Shown here: positions 26,183-35,371 of the stretch, piece by piece
Numbering within the stretch: the first letter of the stretch is position 1
How the letters are laid out: every line of letters starts with the position of its first letter
Assembly (NCBI GenBank): GCA_030447415.1
Contig: JAUJOZ010000005.1
Location: 149,730 to 213,729, forward strand
Length of the DNA stretch: 64,000 nt
Direction: 5' to 3'
From: Thermomicrobiales bacterium
GTDB lineage: Bacteria; Chloroflexota; Chloroflexia; Thermomicrobiales; UBA6265
Translations under genes and position numbers: made by a program
The notes under the pieces: model-generated
Seen by the model: the letters and a program-made list of their open reading frames with translations, nothing else
Databases searched by the model: none
What the model was told of the DNA's origin: nothing

Positions 26183-28489
26183 CTAGGAGAGTCCATGCTT
26201 GAGGGCGAAACGGACGGCCTCGGCCCGCGAGGCGGTGCCGAGCTTGTCGTAGATGCGGCGCAGGTGGGCGTCGACCGTGCGCGGGCTGATGAAGAGCTGC
26301 TCGCCGATGTGTGCATTGGTGAGCCCCCGCGCCACCAGCCGGAGGACTTCGGCCTCCCGCTCACTTAGGCCGCCAGGAAGCTCCGGCACCAAGGGGGTGG
26401 GCAGGGTCACCAGATCCTTCAGGGCTTTGGCCTCTACCACCACCTGCTCGACGGGAAGCATCCGACCGCTCGCCCACGCATCCGGGAAGGTCTGGGCCGC
26501 CAGGCGACTCTCGGTTCCTCGATCCGCGATGCCGATGGCCCGGGTTCCGGCGACCTCCTGCACCGCGTCCACGGCGCCAAAGAGGCGCGCCGCCGCTTCC
26601 CGCTCCCCGCCCTGCCAGGCAATGGTCGCCAGCCCGCCGATGGCCACCGCCATGCCGATTGTGTCTCCCTGCTCGTGATACAGCGCGAGGCCGTCCTGGA
26701 ACAGCGCCGTCGCCCGCGCCCAATCCCCCTCGTCCAGCGCGGCCTCGGCCGCAGCCACCTGCACCTCAGCGCGCCCCCAGTCAAATCCCGCTTCCCGCGC
26801 CAGCGCGTCCGCCTCCCCCAGGAGCGCCGACGAGCGCGCGCGATCTCCGCGCCGCCGTGCCAGGTAGGCTAGGTTCTTGAGCACGGCGGCCGTGCGGGGC
26901 TTTTCGCCGAACCTGCGGAACAATGCCAGGCACTCGGTGAGCACGGCCTCCGCTCGCGTCTCGTCCCCGAGACCCATCGTGGCCTCGCCTAGCTGGAGCA
27001 GCGCCCGGGCGGTGTTCCAATCGTCGCCGAGTTCCCGGGAGATAGCCAACGACCGTTGATGCAGGTCGATCGCCCGCGTGAAATCCCGCCGGATCGTCGC
27101 GAAGACGCCCGCGTGGAGCAGCGCTTCGGCCCGTGCCGGGGTCAGCGTGCCGTCGCCGTTGGCCAGCGCCCGCTCCAGCCAATCCTCCCCCTCGCTCGCG
27201 TGCGCATGGAACCGCCAGAACCGGCCGAGCGCCCCGACCAGCCGCAGCAACGTCTCGCCGTCGGGCTGATCCGCCGCCCAGGTCAACGCGGTACGCAGGT
27301 TGTCGTGCTCCGCTTCCAGCCTAGCCAGCGAAGCCGTCTGCTTCGGGCCGATCATCTCGGCATTGGCCCAGGTCGCCAGCGCGAGGTAAAAGGCACCGTG
27401 GGCGTCGCGTATGGCCGGCTCCTCGCCGCTGGCCGCCAGCTGTTCGAGGGCGTATTCTCGGACCGTCTCTAACATCCCGAAGCGTGGGCCTGCTTCACTC
27501 TCGCCGCCGGTTGGCGCCTCATGGCGCAGCAGGCTGCTGTCAACGAGCACGGTGATTCCATCCAGGACGTCGACGCCCACGTCCCCCGCCGCCGCGGCAA
27601 CCCCTTCGGCCGCTTCCAGCGAAAAACCGCCGGTGAAGACCGCCAGCCGTCGGAAGAGGGTTTGCTCGGCCGGCGGGAGCAGGTCGTGGCTCCACGCGAT
27701 CGTGTCCCGGATGGTGCGCTGCCGATCGGGCAGGTCGCGCGGTCCGCTCGCGAGCAACCGCAGTCGGTTATCCAGTCGCACCAACAGCGCCGACGGCGAG
27801 AGGACCTTGACCCGCGCGGCCGCCAGCTCGATGGCGAGCGGCAGACCATCCAGCCGACGGCAGACCTCCGCGACGGCGGCCGCGTTGGCGTCAGTGAGGG
27901 CGAAGCCGGGAGAGGCGGCGCGCGCCCGCTGGAGGAAGAGTGCGACCGCGGGATTGCCTTCGAGCGCTGCAACCGCGGCGGGTCGGCCCGCCTCCGGAGC
28001 CGGCAGTGGCGGCCCCGGGTACTCGTGTTCGGGTCGCACGCGCAACGGCACGCGGCTCGTGGCGAGGACAATCGTCTCTGGGGAGGCGGCTATCAGCGCC
28101 GCCACGTCTGGCGCTGCCGCCGCCACCTGCTCGAAGTTGTCCAGCACCAGCAGGCCGCCGCGACTCCTGAGAGCGTCGGCCAGTGTGTCACGCAGTGGTC
28201 GCCCGGGCACCTCGCGGATGCCGAGTGTCTGCGCGATCGTGGGCACGACAAGGTCGGGATTGCGGACCGGGGCGAGGTCGACGAACGCCGCGCCGTCCGC
28301 TAGGCCAGAGGCTATGTCCGCAGCCACCTGCAGCGCGAGGCGGGTCTTGCCGACGCCGCCGGGCCCAGTTAGGGTCAGCAGTCGCACGTCGGGGCAATGG
28401 AGGATCGCCTCGACCTCGGCTAGCTCGCGCTCGCGGCCAACCAGGGGCGTTGGCGGCAGCGGCAGGCGGTCCGGTCGGTCAGAGAGCAT
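26183..28489 (-). CDS. Giant LuxR-type regulator A: NB-ARC-like ATPase + TPR + LuxR HTH
   Basis: A ~768-residue cytoplasmic transcription regulator. In order: an N-terminal LPLPPTPLVGRERELAEVEA element; Walker [13 protein letters not shown] (~42-53); Walker [11 protein letters not shown] (~113-122); an NB-ARC-like half with LDGLPLAIELAAARVK and [20 protein letters not shown]; a long TPR-rich helical region (~370-680); and a C-terminal LuxR HTH (LSEREAEVLRLVARGLT, FISPRTVDAHLRRIYDKLG). Proteins of this MalT/AfsR-like (STAND) design switch on when a ligand releases the ATPase. The start at ATG 28489 is preferred because upstream ATG 28543 overlaps the -10 of the promoter shared with the paralogs. 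Divergent from HTH protein A. The ligand and targets are unknown. Confidence 0.9.
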   Translation of the reverse strand: MLSDRPDRLPLPPTPLVGRERELAEVEAILHCPDVRLLTLTGPGGVGKTRLALQVAADIASGLADGAAFVDLAPVRNPDLVVPTIAQTLGIREVPGRPLRDTLADALRSRGGLLVLDNFEQVAAAAPDVAALIAASPETIVLATSRVPLRVRPEHEYPGPPLPAPEAGRPAAVAALEGNPAVALFLQRARAASPGFALTDANAAAVAEVCRRLDGLPLAIELAAARVKVLSPSALLVRLDNRLRLLASGPRDLPDRQRTIRDTIAWSHDLLPPAEQTLFRRLAVFTGGFSLEAAEGVAAAAGDVGVDVLDGITVLVDSSLLRHEAPTGGESEAGPRFGMLETVREYALEQLAASGEEPAIRDAHGAFYLALATWANAEMIGPKQTASLARLEAEHDNLRTALTWAADQPDGETLLRLVGALGRFWRFHAHASEGEDWLERALANGDGTLTPARAEALLHAGVFATIRRDFTRAIDLHQRSLAISRELGDDWNTARALLQLGEATMGLGDETRAEAVLTECLALFRRFGEKPRTAAVLKNLAYLARRRGDRARSSALLGEADALAREAGFDWGRAEVQVAAAEAALDEGDWARATALFQDGLALYHEQGDTIGMAVAIGGLATIAWQGGEREAAARLFGAVDAVQEVAGTRAIGIADRGTESRLAAQTFPDAWASGRMLPVEQVVVEAKALKDLVTLPTPLVPELPGGLSEREAEVLRLVARGLTNAHIGEQLFISPRTVDAHLRRIYDKLGTASRAEAVRFALKHGLS

Positions 28490-28538
28490 GGCGTGGCTCG
28501 GTCCGGGAGCGGCACGCGGGGGAGCCTGGTCGCTCCCG

Positions 28539-28567
28539 ATCATGCCGGACCGAGCGGACGACGTCAA
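28539..28567 (-). promoter_or_regulatory. Regulator-type promoter A (TTGACG-17-CATGAT)
   Basis: On the minus strand, TTGACG (28567-28562), a 17-bp spacer ending CGG and CATGAT (28544-28539). The same arrangement precedes regulators B and C and relic D. Confidence 0.65.
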
Positions 28568-28595
28568 CCAATCGTCGCGTTGACCGTCCCCCGCA

Positions 28596-28627
28596 AGTCG
28601 ACTGTGGAGATGGTGCCACGGCCGTTC
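28596..28627. promoter_or_regulatory. Half-decayed inverted repeat (operator A)
   Basis: The right arm GCCACGGCCGTTC (28615-28627) is intact. The left arm (about 28596-28608) keeps only part of the complementary sequence. It sits 28 bp beyond the -35, as in the other three copies. Confidence 0.4.
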
Positions 28628-28662
28628 CTTACAATCAGACGTGACGGGGGTCGCATGTTCCC

Positions 28663-28944
28663 ATGGGTCTCGGCAAGGGCACCATCGTTGTCGCCACCGC
28701 GTCGGAGCGCCGAGTCGCCAGCGATTCCGGCCGCAAAAGGCGATCAGAAACCGCGCCCGCTCAAGCTCGCAACCAATTCACGCCCGAACGGGAAAACTTG
28801 CTTCGTTGGCTCGCTCCCCGTTGCTCGCCGCGCGCCCTGGCCGCCCACTTTGCGGTCAGTCACGAGACGGTCCGGAAGCCGCTGGACGACCAGCGTTTCC
28901 CGCGTGCCTACCCGTCTCAATCCGCACCACAGTGCAACAGCTGA
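28663..28944 (+). CDS. Small HTH protein A, divergent from regulator A
   Basis: A 93-residue protein MGLGKGTIVVATASERR... with a basic N-terminal half and a C-terminal helix-turn-helix: FTPERENLLRWL, then CSPRALAAHFAVSHETVR. The core LAxxxxVSHETxR is shared with small ORFs at 34.4, 51.6 and 56.1 kb. Just upstream, the same frame reads ATAVPYNQT, a stop, then RGSHVP, which resembles the N-terminal frames of copies B and C, so this copy may have lost its original start. A DNA-binding role is inferred from the HTH. It is divergent from regulator A across a shared promoter/operator region. Confidence 0.55.
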   Translation: MGLGKGTIVVATASERRVASDSGRKRRSETAPAQARNQFTPERENLLRWLAPRCSPRALAAHFAVSHETVRKPLDDQRFPRAYPSQSAPQCNS

Positions 28945-29507
28945 CCAAGTTCCACAGACCGTCGCGCGAACCGACGTCAGGACGACCTGCAACGGTTCCG
29001 GGAGCGCTGGACCGCGCCAGGATAGCCGTGCTCCTGATGCGGTCCTCAAACAACGACGGTGAGCGGCCGCTTGCTGCGACGGTCAACGGCGTGCTGCGCG
29101 GCTTAACGAACGACGGCGTACCGGTGGATCAGGACACGAAGATGCTCGGCGTCAATCCGTGCGGCCGGTGGGCGGTCGTGCTCGGCATCGGCCAGCGTCC
29201 GAGTCGAAGTGCCGATTGTGTTATCGAAGCCGTACCGCGGTCGTTGCCCTACACCGTTCCTCGCGAGGACCGGCCGTGGAATGACTAAGGCTCGACGCCC
29301 GCGCCGCTGTTAGGGAGGCTAGGCCGCGGCCAGCTCCGTGAGGATCGAGACAGTCGCCCGCGCTCGGCCGCCCCGGAGCGGGATCGGCGGGGGAGGTTTC
29401 CGGTCGAGGACGCGAGGGCATCTCGGCGCTTTGGAAACGGGCGGGCGCCCCGCACAAGCGGGGCGCCGCGTCGAAACTCTGCGTGGGACCGTTGGCCCCA
29501 GGCAGCG
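28945..29507. other. 563-bp region without a recognisable gene
   Basis: A rightward frame to 29288 (ending YTVPREDRPWND) has no ribosome site, family or composition support. The region lies between HTH A and the 3' end of the SOD gene. Nothing else was seen. Confidence 0.35.
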
Positions 29508-30403
29508 TTAGGAACTCGCCGGGTCGGTTGGGTCGGTGCCGGCGTCGATCTCGGTGGCGTCGTCGACACCATCGCCGTCGGTGTCGACCGCGAGTGGGTC
29601 GGTCCCGTACACCTCGAGCTCGTCGCCATCACCGAGGCCGTCCTCGTCGCTGTCGTCGGCGAGGGGGTTGGTGCCGAACTCCCGCACCTCGAAGCCGTCG
29701 CTGAGGCGGTCGGTGTCGGAATCGGCGTTGTTCGGATCGGTCCCGATTGCGAGCTCCTCCTCGTCGGCCAGACCATCGCCGTCGGCGTCGATGGTCACCG
29801 TGCCATCGTCCGTGGCGGCGCGCCGTCGCCGCCACGGTTGCCGTCGGCACGGCCACCGCCGTGGTGCCGCGGTCTCAACCGGCGCGGCGAGGACGCCGCA
29901 GGCGATCCGCGCGTAGCTCTCGCCCTCGGGGTCGTTCTCGTCTTCCTCGGCGTGGATCACGATCGACGAGCCATCCTCGTCCATGAGCTCGTCGAGGTCG
30001 AAGTTGTCGGTCGTATCCTCCAACGTGCCGGTCCCGTTGTCTTCGATGGTGATGTTGCCCAGGTCGCCGGCGTGATCGCCGTGCTCGTCGTCGGTGGGGT
30101 TGTAGTGCCCACCGGCGAGGTGAACGCCGGGTCACCGGTCGGGTCGCAGACTCCCGTCTCGTGGACGTGCATGCCGTGCTCCCCGGAGGTCAGACCCATC
30201 GCCAGGACCCCGACGCGCACCTCACCATCGTCCCCCTCCGCCAGGAGGGCGACTGCTACCGTCAGGCCGTCCGTGTCCTGGAGAGTCGCGGGGAGCGTGG
30301 ACTCCAGCGTGAGTGTCGGTGTGCCTTCTTGGGCCGAGGCCACGGCCAGCGAGCCGGTGGCGACCAATGCGAGTGCCGCGACGAACCCGAGTAGGCGACG
30401 CAT
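29508..30403 (-). CDS. sodC: Exported Cu/Zn superoxide dismutase with C-terminal TSP3 repeats; one frameshift
   Basis: It dismutates superoxide to H2O2 and O2 outside the membrane. From ATG 30403 (AAGGAG, 7-base spacing) comes a signal peptide (MRRLLGFVAALALVATGSLAV, ending ASAQ), then a SodC domain: HGMHVHETGVC (Cu ligands His-x-His, disulfide Cys), GGHYNPTDDEHGDHAGD (bridging His, Zn ligands), SIVIHAEEDE (last Cu His) and YARIACGVL (second Cys). All metal ligands are present. One base is missing near 30116, shifting the frame between FTS and GGHYN. A linker with an odd basic run (RRWPCRRQPWRRRR) looks like a pair of compensating indels. The tail (~75 residues) is TSP3 Ca2+-binding repeats, near-identical to those at 22.9 kb, but without LPXTG. 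Fusion of SodC to TSP3 repeats is unusual. Confidence 0.8.
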
Positions 30404-30869
30404 GCTCGTCTCCTTCCGCCAGCGATGGTCGCGCCGCCTCCCTGGGGGCCCCGCCTCGCGCGTTGGCCGCACAGCTTCTCAGAGGCGGTGGAGGCCGTCA
30501 ACAGCTCGGCCCCAGCATGCTCCGCGCTGCTGCACCGTCCGGTCACGACCCGTGGTTTCGCGACTGATGCCCGGTGGGTTGAGCGATGCTCGCGGGACCG
30601 TTGCAGCGTTGCGGCGATTCCGCAGAGATGACAAACACGCAACGCCGTGCCCCGCCGGAGCAGGGTCATGCGTCTAGCGCCGTGGATTTACGACCGTAGC
30701 GACTTCGTGCTCGGATGCGCAGCACGACCGCGCGCCGAGCATACGGTCCACGGAAGGGATCTCAGGACGGCGACCGAGAGGAAGAAGCAACTGCTGCGGC
30801 CCCGAGACTGGCGCGGGTCCCCACTCTCTGCTGCACGACCGGCCGCGCGGGTCCGCGGCCGCTACGGCA
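30404..30869. other. 466-bp region upstream of sodC
   Basis: No gene recognised. It should contain the sodC promoter; a TTGACG at 30501-30496 (minus) lacks a good -10. Confidence 0.35.
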
Positions 30870-31310
30870 CCGGCGTCGCCCCCCGGCCCCGGCGTTGCGA
30901 ACGTCGTGCAGGCGGTTCTCGACGAAGAGCTAGTCCTCGCCGTCAGGAGCACCGCCGTGCGCATCGGCATGGGCTCGGCCGGGGTCGCAGCGCCATCCAC
31001 GGCCGCGCGCGTCAGCTGCGCCGTGCCCCGATCGCCGTGTAGCCCCAGGTGCCGGACTCGACGAAGATGACCAGGGCGCCCAAGTGGCTGTGCGCGGGAA
31101 TCCGGTCGCCCGGTGTGAGCGTGATACGGCGCAGGGACAGCTCCAGCACGGCGATCGCGGCTGGCTGGCCGACACCCATGGGGTGGGCCGTGACGCCGAG
31201 TGCGGTGGTCCGGCTCGCGGCCGCGGTGGCGGCCAGGATGGCGTCCTGGGCGGCGAGGTGCATCGGCCGGTGGCTGTGCCAACCGATCGGAATCGTTGCG
31301 GGCTAGGTCG
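30870..31310 (-). pseudogene. Decayed cupin protein, paralog of the gene at 52.8 kb
   Basis: The core LELSLRRITLTPGDRIPAHSH-LGALVIFVESGTWGYT is almost identical to the intact paralog's (LELSLRRITHVPGGRVPAHSH...). After a frame change come GTAQLTRAAVDGAATPAE and MRTAVLLT. The region matching the paralog's GDWLFVEDPQDDVRNAG reads GED-stop-LFVENRLHDVRNAG, so a Trp codon has become TAG. The Tat signal is also degraded. Like the paralog, it lies directly downstream of a giant LuxR regulator on the same strand, pointing to duplication of a regulator-cupin pair with one cupin now dead. Confidence 0.7.
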
Positions 31311-31522
31311 TTGGTACGCCTGCCGGCGGGCCGCGAACGACGATGACTGGCCTCGTGCAGACCGGCGACGGAGCAAGGGCGCACGGGAACACGGCCACCT
31401 CGCCTACACCTTGAGCCGCCCTGTTGAGCCCGCCTGGAGGGGCCAGCCGACACGCCCTCGCGCCACGGCAGGTCCTCGTCGGCGAGCTCCTGGCGGTTCG
31501 CCGAGCCTGTGCCCGGTTTCCC

Positions 31523-31771
31523 CTAACGCGCGGCGCCAGGAGCGGCCCCCGGCGAGGCGGGCACCACGGAACCAGCAGCCGAGGCCCGCTGCAGGCGGGT
31601 ACCAAGGGCGACCAGCGCCGCCCCCAGCCGCCGCATTCCGGCAGCAATCAGCCAGCCTCGTCCCAAGGGCTTGTGGCATTCCCCGGCGCGCCGGGTCGCC
31701 GCGGCCGCGACCAGCAGGTCCTCGCGATGCGCGTCCCAGATGCTCGACGCCGTCATCGGATAAGGGCACAT
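31523..31771 (-). CDS. Small basic protein, possibly membrane-associated
   Basis: An 82-residue protein from ATG 31771 with GAGGAGG seven bases upstream. MCPYPMTASSIWDAHREDLL is followed by an Ala-rich helix, then GRGWLIAAGMRRLGAALVALGTRLQ, an amphipathic or membrane-skimming segment. Small proteins of this shape (IWxxHRxxLL start, Arg-rich middle, one weak hydrophobic helix) occur in this lineage, but I know no function. It lies between regulator B and the cupin relic, on the same strand. Confidence 0.5.
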   Translation of the reverse strand: MCPYPMTASSIWDAHREDLLVAAAATRRAGECHKPLGRGWLIAAGMRRLGAALVALGTRLQRASAAGSVVPASPGAAPGAAR

Positions 31772-31979
31772 CGTCGCGTCCTCCTCACGCCGGTTCGGCG
31801 GCTCGGTTCTCCTTGGTGGGCCACGTGCCGTGCTGACCGGCACGCTCCCATCATGAGCTGCCGCCCTGAGCCGTGCATCCGCGGGGCTACGTATGCAGGC
31901 TACGCATTTCTTCGTGGCCTCGGCGCGGTGGTCGATACGTAACGGCTGCTGCGTACGTACCGGCCCCCGTGGAGATGGC

Positions 31980-34310
31980 TCAGGCCAGGCCATGGCGGGC
32001 GGCCCAGGACGCCGCCTCAGCACGGGAGGCGACGCCCAGCTTGGCCAGGATGTGGGAAACGTGGGTGGTAGCGGTCCGGTGGCTGATGAACAACGCCTCA
32101 CCGATCTCCCGGTCGGAGCGTCCCGCCGCCACCAGGCGTAGCACGTCCCGCTCCCGGGGCGACAACCCGGCCGAGGTCCCCGGGTCACTCGGCGCGGCGG
32201 GGACTGCGGCAGCGATCGCGTCGGCGAGGGCGGCTGCCTCGATCACGGCCTGCGCCCCCGGCAGCCGCCGCCCGGCCTCCCACGCCGCGGCGAAGTCCGC
32301 ATCATTGAGCCGGGCGCGAACCGCGACTACGGCGGGCTTGTAGGCGCCCTGATCAATCGGCCACGCCGGGGAGCCGGTCGCCTCCCGCAGTGCCGCGTCG
32401 GCTCCGAACAGCCGGGCCGCGTGCTCCGCCGGGCCGTACCGCCCGACCAACTCCGCGATCTCGGCCAGGCAGACAGCCACGAAGTGGAGGTCGCCCAGGT
32501 GCCAGAAGAGGCGGAGCGCCTCGCTGCGTTGGGCAGCGGCCTGCCTCGGCTCGCCCCGCTGGACGGCCACCCAACTCTGGGCCTCGAGGGCGCTGGCCTC
32601 GCCCGAGGCGTTGCGCGCGCCCCGCGCCAGCGCCAACGCTTCCTCGAGCAGCGCGGTGGCCCGCTCGAGGTCGCCCCGCCGCCGCGCCACATGCCCGAGG
32701 TCAGTGAGCGACTGGGAGGCCCCCGTCAGGGCACCGGCCGACCGGAACAGTGCGAGCGCCTCGTCCAACAGGGTCGCCGCCCGGTCGTCATCGCCCCCGA
32801 ACAGGGCCACCTCGCCGAGGGCGAACAGCGTCCACCCGGTCCCAACGGCATCCCCAGCCCGGCGGTAGAGCGCTCCCGCTTCCTTCAGCGACGACAAAGC
32901 AACCGCAAGGTCGTTCAGCATCATGGCCAGCACACCGAGGCCAAACAACGCCTCGGCTCGCGGTGCCGGCGGCGCGTCCACTCCCAGTGCCAGTGCCCGT
33001 TCCAGCCAGGTCCGCCCCTCGCGAAGGTGGCAGCGGAGGCGCCAGAACGGCCAGAGCGCCCCGGCCAGCCCCAGGGCGGTTTCCGCATCCCCGCGCTCCA
33101 GCGCCCAGGCAAGGGCCGCCCGCAGGTTGTCGTGCTCCGCCTCGAGTCGGGCCAACACGGAGCCCAGCGCTGGGCCGAGGTACTCCCAAGGATCTAACGC
33201 GACCAGCTCCAGGAACCACGCCGCGTATGCGTCCCGCACCGCGTCCAAATCGCCACCGGCGTCCAACCGCTCCAGCCCGTACTCGCGGACTATCTCCAGC
33301 ATCAAGTAGCGCGGTTCACCGGTTGGCCCGTCTTCCTGCCGTAGCAGGCTCTTGTCCACCAGCGAGGCCACGCCGTCGAACACCGCGATGCCGAGGCTGT
33401 CCGGCGAATCGACGACGGCTTCCGCCGCCTCGAGTGTGAAGCCGCCCACGAAGACGGCCAGTCGCCGAAAGAGGGCTTGCTCCTCGACCGAGAGGAGGTC
33501 GTAGGACCAGGCGATGGCATCGCGCATCGTCTGCTGCCGCGCCGGCAGGTCCCGCCCGCCGCCCGTCAGCAGCGGCAATCGCTTCTCCAACCGAGCGAGC
33601 AGGGCCGGCAGCGGCAGGACCTTCATCCGCGCCGCGGCGAGCTCGATGTCCAGCGGCAAGCCATCGAGGCGACGGCAGATGTCCCCCGCGACGGGCGCGG
33701 TCTCGGGGGTAAGGACGAAGTCCGGCTTGACCGCCCGCGCCCGTGCCACGAAAAAACGCACCGCCTCGGAGTCGCAAGGATCCTCGCCCCGGTCAGCCTG
33801 GGCGGAGAGCGCCAGCGGCGGCACCGGGTACTCCTGCTCGCCCGAGACCCGGAGCCGGACCCGGCTGGTGGCCAGGACCGTGAGGCCCGGGCTGGCGGCG
33901 AGCAGGTCGGCCACGAGCGGGGCGGCCTCGACGACCTGCTCGAAGTTATCGAGCACCAGCAGGAGGGCCTTGTCGCGCAGGAACGCCGCTAGCCGCTCGG
34001 CCGCGGGCTCATCGCCGGTCTCGCGCACGCCGAGCGCCTGGGCGATGGAGGGGGCGACGAGGGCGGGGTCCATGATCGGGGCGAGGGAGACGAACGTGAC
34101 GCCATCGGCGAACTCGTCGACCAGGTCCTGGGCCACCTGGAGCGCGAGGCGGGTCTTGCCCACCCCACCCGGGCCGGTCAGGGTGACGAGGCCAACGTCA
34201 GGACGCCGAAGTAGGTCAGCGACGGCCGCGGGCTCCCGCCCCCGCCCGATCAAGGGCGTGCGCGGCAGACGCAGATCGTGGGTGCGGTCGGAAGGCGACG
34301 TGCCGGACAT
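31980..34310 (-). CDS. Giant LuxR-type regulator B: NB-ARC-like ATPase + TPR + LuxR HTH
   Basis: A ~776-residue paralog of regulator A. The N-terminal element [22 protein letters not shown] is followed by Walker [13 protein letters not shown], Walker [48 protein letters not shown], a TPR-rich middle and a C-terminal LuxR HTH ([36 protein letters not shown]). It is one uninterrupted frame. ATG 34310 (MSGTSPSDR) matches the MPGT start of regulator C and lies downstream of the shared promoter. Downstream on the same strand come a small ORF, a cupin relic and sodC. Divergent from HTH protein B. The ligand is unknown; autoregulation from the shared region is plausible. Confidence 0.9.
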   Translation of the reverse strand: MSGTSPSDRTHDLRLPRTPLIGRGREPAAVADLLRRPDVGLVTLTGPGGVGKTRLALQVAQDLVDEFADGVTFVSLAPIMDPALVAPSIAQALGVRETGDEPAAERLAAFLRDKALLLVLDNFEQVVEAAPLVADLLAASPGLTVLATSRVRLRVSGEQEYPVPPLALSAQADRGEDPCDSEAVRFFVARARAVKPDFVLTPETAPVAGDICRRLDGLPLDIELAAARMKVLPLPALLARLEKRLPLLTGGGRDLPARQQTMRDAIAWSYDLLSVEEQALFRRLAVFVGGFTLEAAEAVVDSPDSLGIAVFDGVASLVDKSLLRQEDGPTGEPRYLMLEIVREYGLERLDAGGDLDAVRDAYAAWFLELVALDPWEYLGPALGSVLARLEAEHDNLRAALAWALERGDAETALGLAGALWPFWRLRCHLREGRTWLERALALGVDAPPAPRAEALFGLGVLAMMLNDLAVALSSLKEAGALYRRAGDAVGTGWTLFALGEVALFGGDDDRAATLLDEALALFRSAGALTGASQSLTDLGHVARRRGDLERATALLEEALALARGARNASGEASALEAQSWVAVQRGEPRQAAAQRSEALRLFWHLGDLHFVAVCLAEIAELVGRYGPAEHAARLFGADAALREATGSPAWPIDQGAYKPAVVAVRARLNDADFAAAWEAGRRLPGAQAVIEAAALADAIAAAVPAAPSDPGTSAGLSPRERDVLRLVAAGRSDREIGEALFISHRTATTHVSHILAKLGVASRAEAASWAARHGLA

Positions 34311-34356
34311 GGCGCGGCTCGATCCGTCGGCGGGCGGTGCGGGACGGTCGGCCACG

Positions 34357-34385
34357 ATGATGCCGAACGAGCGGCGTTACGTCAA
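34357..34385 (-). promoter_or_regulatory. Regulator-type promoter B (TTGACG-17-CATCAT)
   Basis: On the minus strand, TTGACG (34385-34380), a 17-bp spacer ending CGG and CATCAT (34362-34357), 47 bp before the regulator B ATG. Confidence 0.7.
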
Positions 34386-34411
34386 TCGCGCGGCTGGAGC
34401 ACCTGCCGAAC

Positions 34412-34452
34412 ATGCAGCGACCGTGGCGAGGATGCCACGGGCCGTGCTGCAT
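34412..34452. promoter_or_regulatory. Inverted repeat / operator B
   Basis: Outer arms ATGCAGC (34412-34418) and GCTGCAT (34446-34452), and inner arms CCGTGGC (34421-34427) and GCCACGG (34434-34440), separated by 6 bp. It lies 26 bp beyond the -35 of promoter B and covers the ATG of HTH protein B. Confidence 0.6.
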
Positions 34453-34788
34453 CAGCGAAAGCGACGGGGACCGGTTCCGCGCGTTCAACACCCGCTCCAC
34501 GGTCGACTGCGGGTTCCAGTCCCCAACTTCCGTCCCGCCGACGCGTTCGCTCCGGGATGGCCGTCCCCCTCGCCGCAGGATGGTTCTGTGCTTCTTCGGC
34601 ATCGGCAGCCCGTCCGCAAGCTGGCGCCAGAGCAGGAGTCTGTCATCCGCTCCCTGGCGACGACCAAGAGTCTGCGTTCGCTGGCGGCCGACCTCAGGGT
34701 CAGCCACGAGACGTTGCGCTCGGTCGTTCCAATGGCCAGGAGCAAGATAACGGGGCCGGTGGGATGCCCCCAAACGAGCGGCGGATAG
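34432..34788 (+). CDS. Small HTH protein B, divergent from regulator B
   Basis: A 118-residue protein from ATG 34432, inside the inverted repeat. It begins MPRAVLHQRKRRGPVPR (strongly basic), has a variable Pro-rich middle, and ends with the HTH: KLAPEQESVIRSLATTK, SLRSLAADLRVSHETLR. The same N-terminal frame (AVLxQRKRRGxVxR) and HTH core occur in copy C. No strong ribosome site precedes the ATG. It is probably a DNA-binding protein; because its start lies within the operator of the divergent regulator, mutual control is plausible but not shown. The resolvase/transposase-like HTH could also mean a mobile-element origin. Confidence 0.55.
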   Translation: MPRAVLHQRKRRGPVPRVQHPLHGRLRVPVPNFRPADAFAPGWPSPSPQDGSVLLRHRQPVRKLAPEQESVIRSLATTKSLRSLAADLRVSHETLRSVVPMARSKITGPVGCPQTSGG

Positions 34789-35371
34789 GGGGTGGCAGGA
34801 CCGACACGTCCTCCCCCTCCGGCGATGACAACTCCGCGCATTTTTCGTCTCCGCAGCGCACGGCCGACTCTGCGCAAACGGTTGCGAGCTGGCCGAAGAC
34901 GCCGTGATCAGCACCGGAGCCTCGCCCTCCTTGATCGCCCCGGCGCGCTGGTTCTGACCGGATGCTCGGTCCTCACCGGGGTCGGATAATCCCCCATCCC
35001 ATCCCTCCCGTGCCCCGCCGATAGGCCGACCCGTCGTTCGCGGGCGTTGACAGTTCCGTGACACATTTGCCGGATCCGGTTCGCAACCCCTCCGTATGGT
35101 GAGTACCAACCAGCAGGATGGTGCCGAGGGACCGTTGCGCCAACCGGGTCGTCCCATCCAGATTGCCGCCGTCATACCGTCATCGCCCCGACCTTCGTTC
35201 GGGAACTCTCTTGACGGACTCTGCCCGCCTCGCTTCCGCCACGCCGTCCCACGATAAGGAAACGCCGTTCGCGCGACGTCGGGGACTGCAACCCTGGGCG
35301 GTGCCGCCCGGGAATCGTCAAGTCGGTGCTTGCAGTGCATCCGATGTCGCATAAGGCATAAGGAGGAATCC
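34789..35371. other. 583-bp region before the MMPL gene
   Basis: No gene recognised. A TTGACA at 35047-35052 has only a weak -10 (CCGGAT at 35070) behind it at 17-bp spacing, so the MMPL promoter is not settled. Confidence 0.35.

Noticed and set aside
33514..34432. Long plus-strand open frame opposite regulator B
   Set aside because: It is the complement of a well-supported regulator gene in GC-rich DNA; only its last part (from ATG 34432) has independent support as the HTH ORF.
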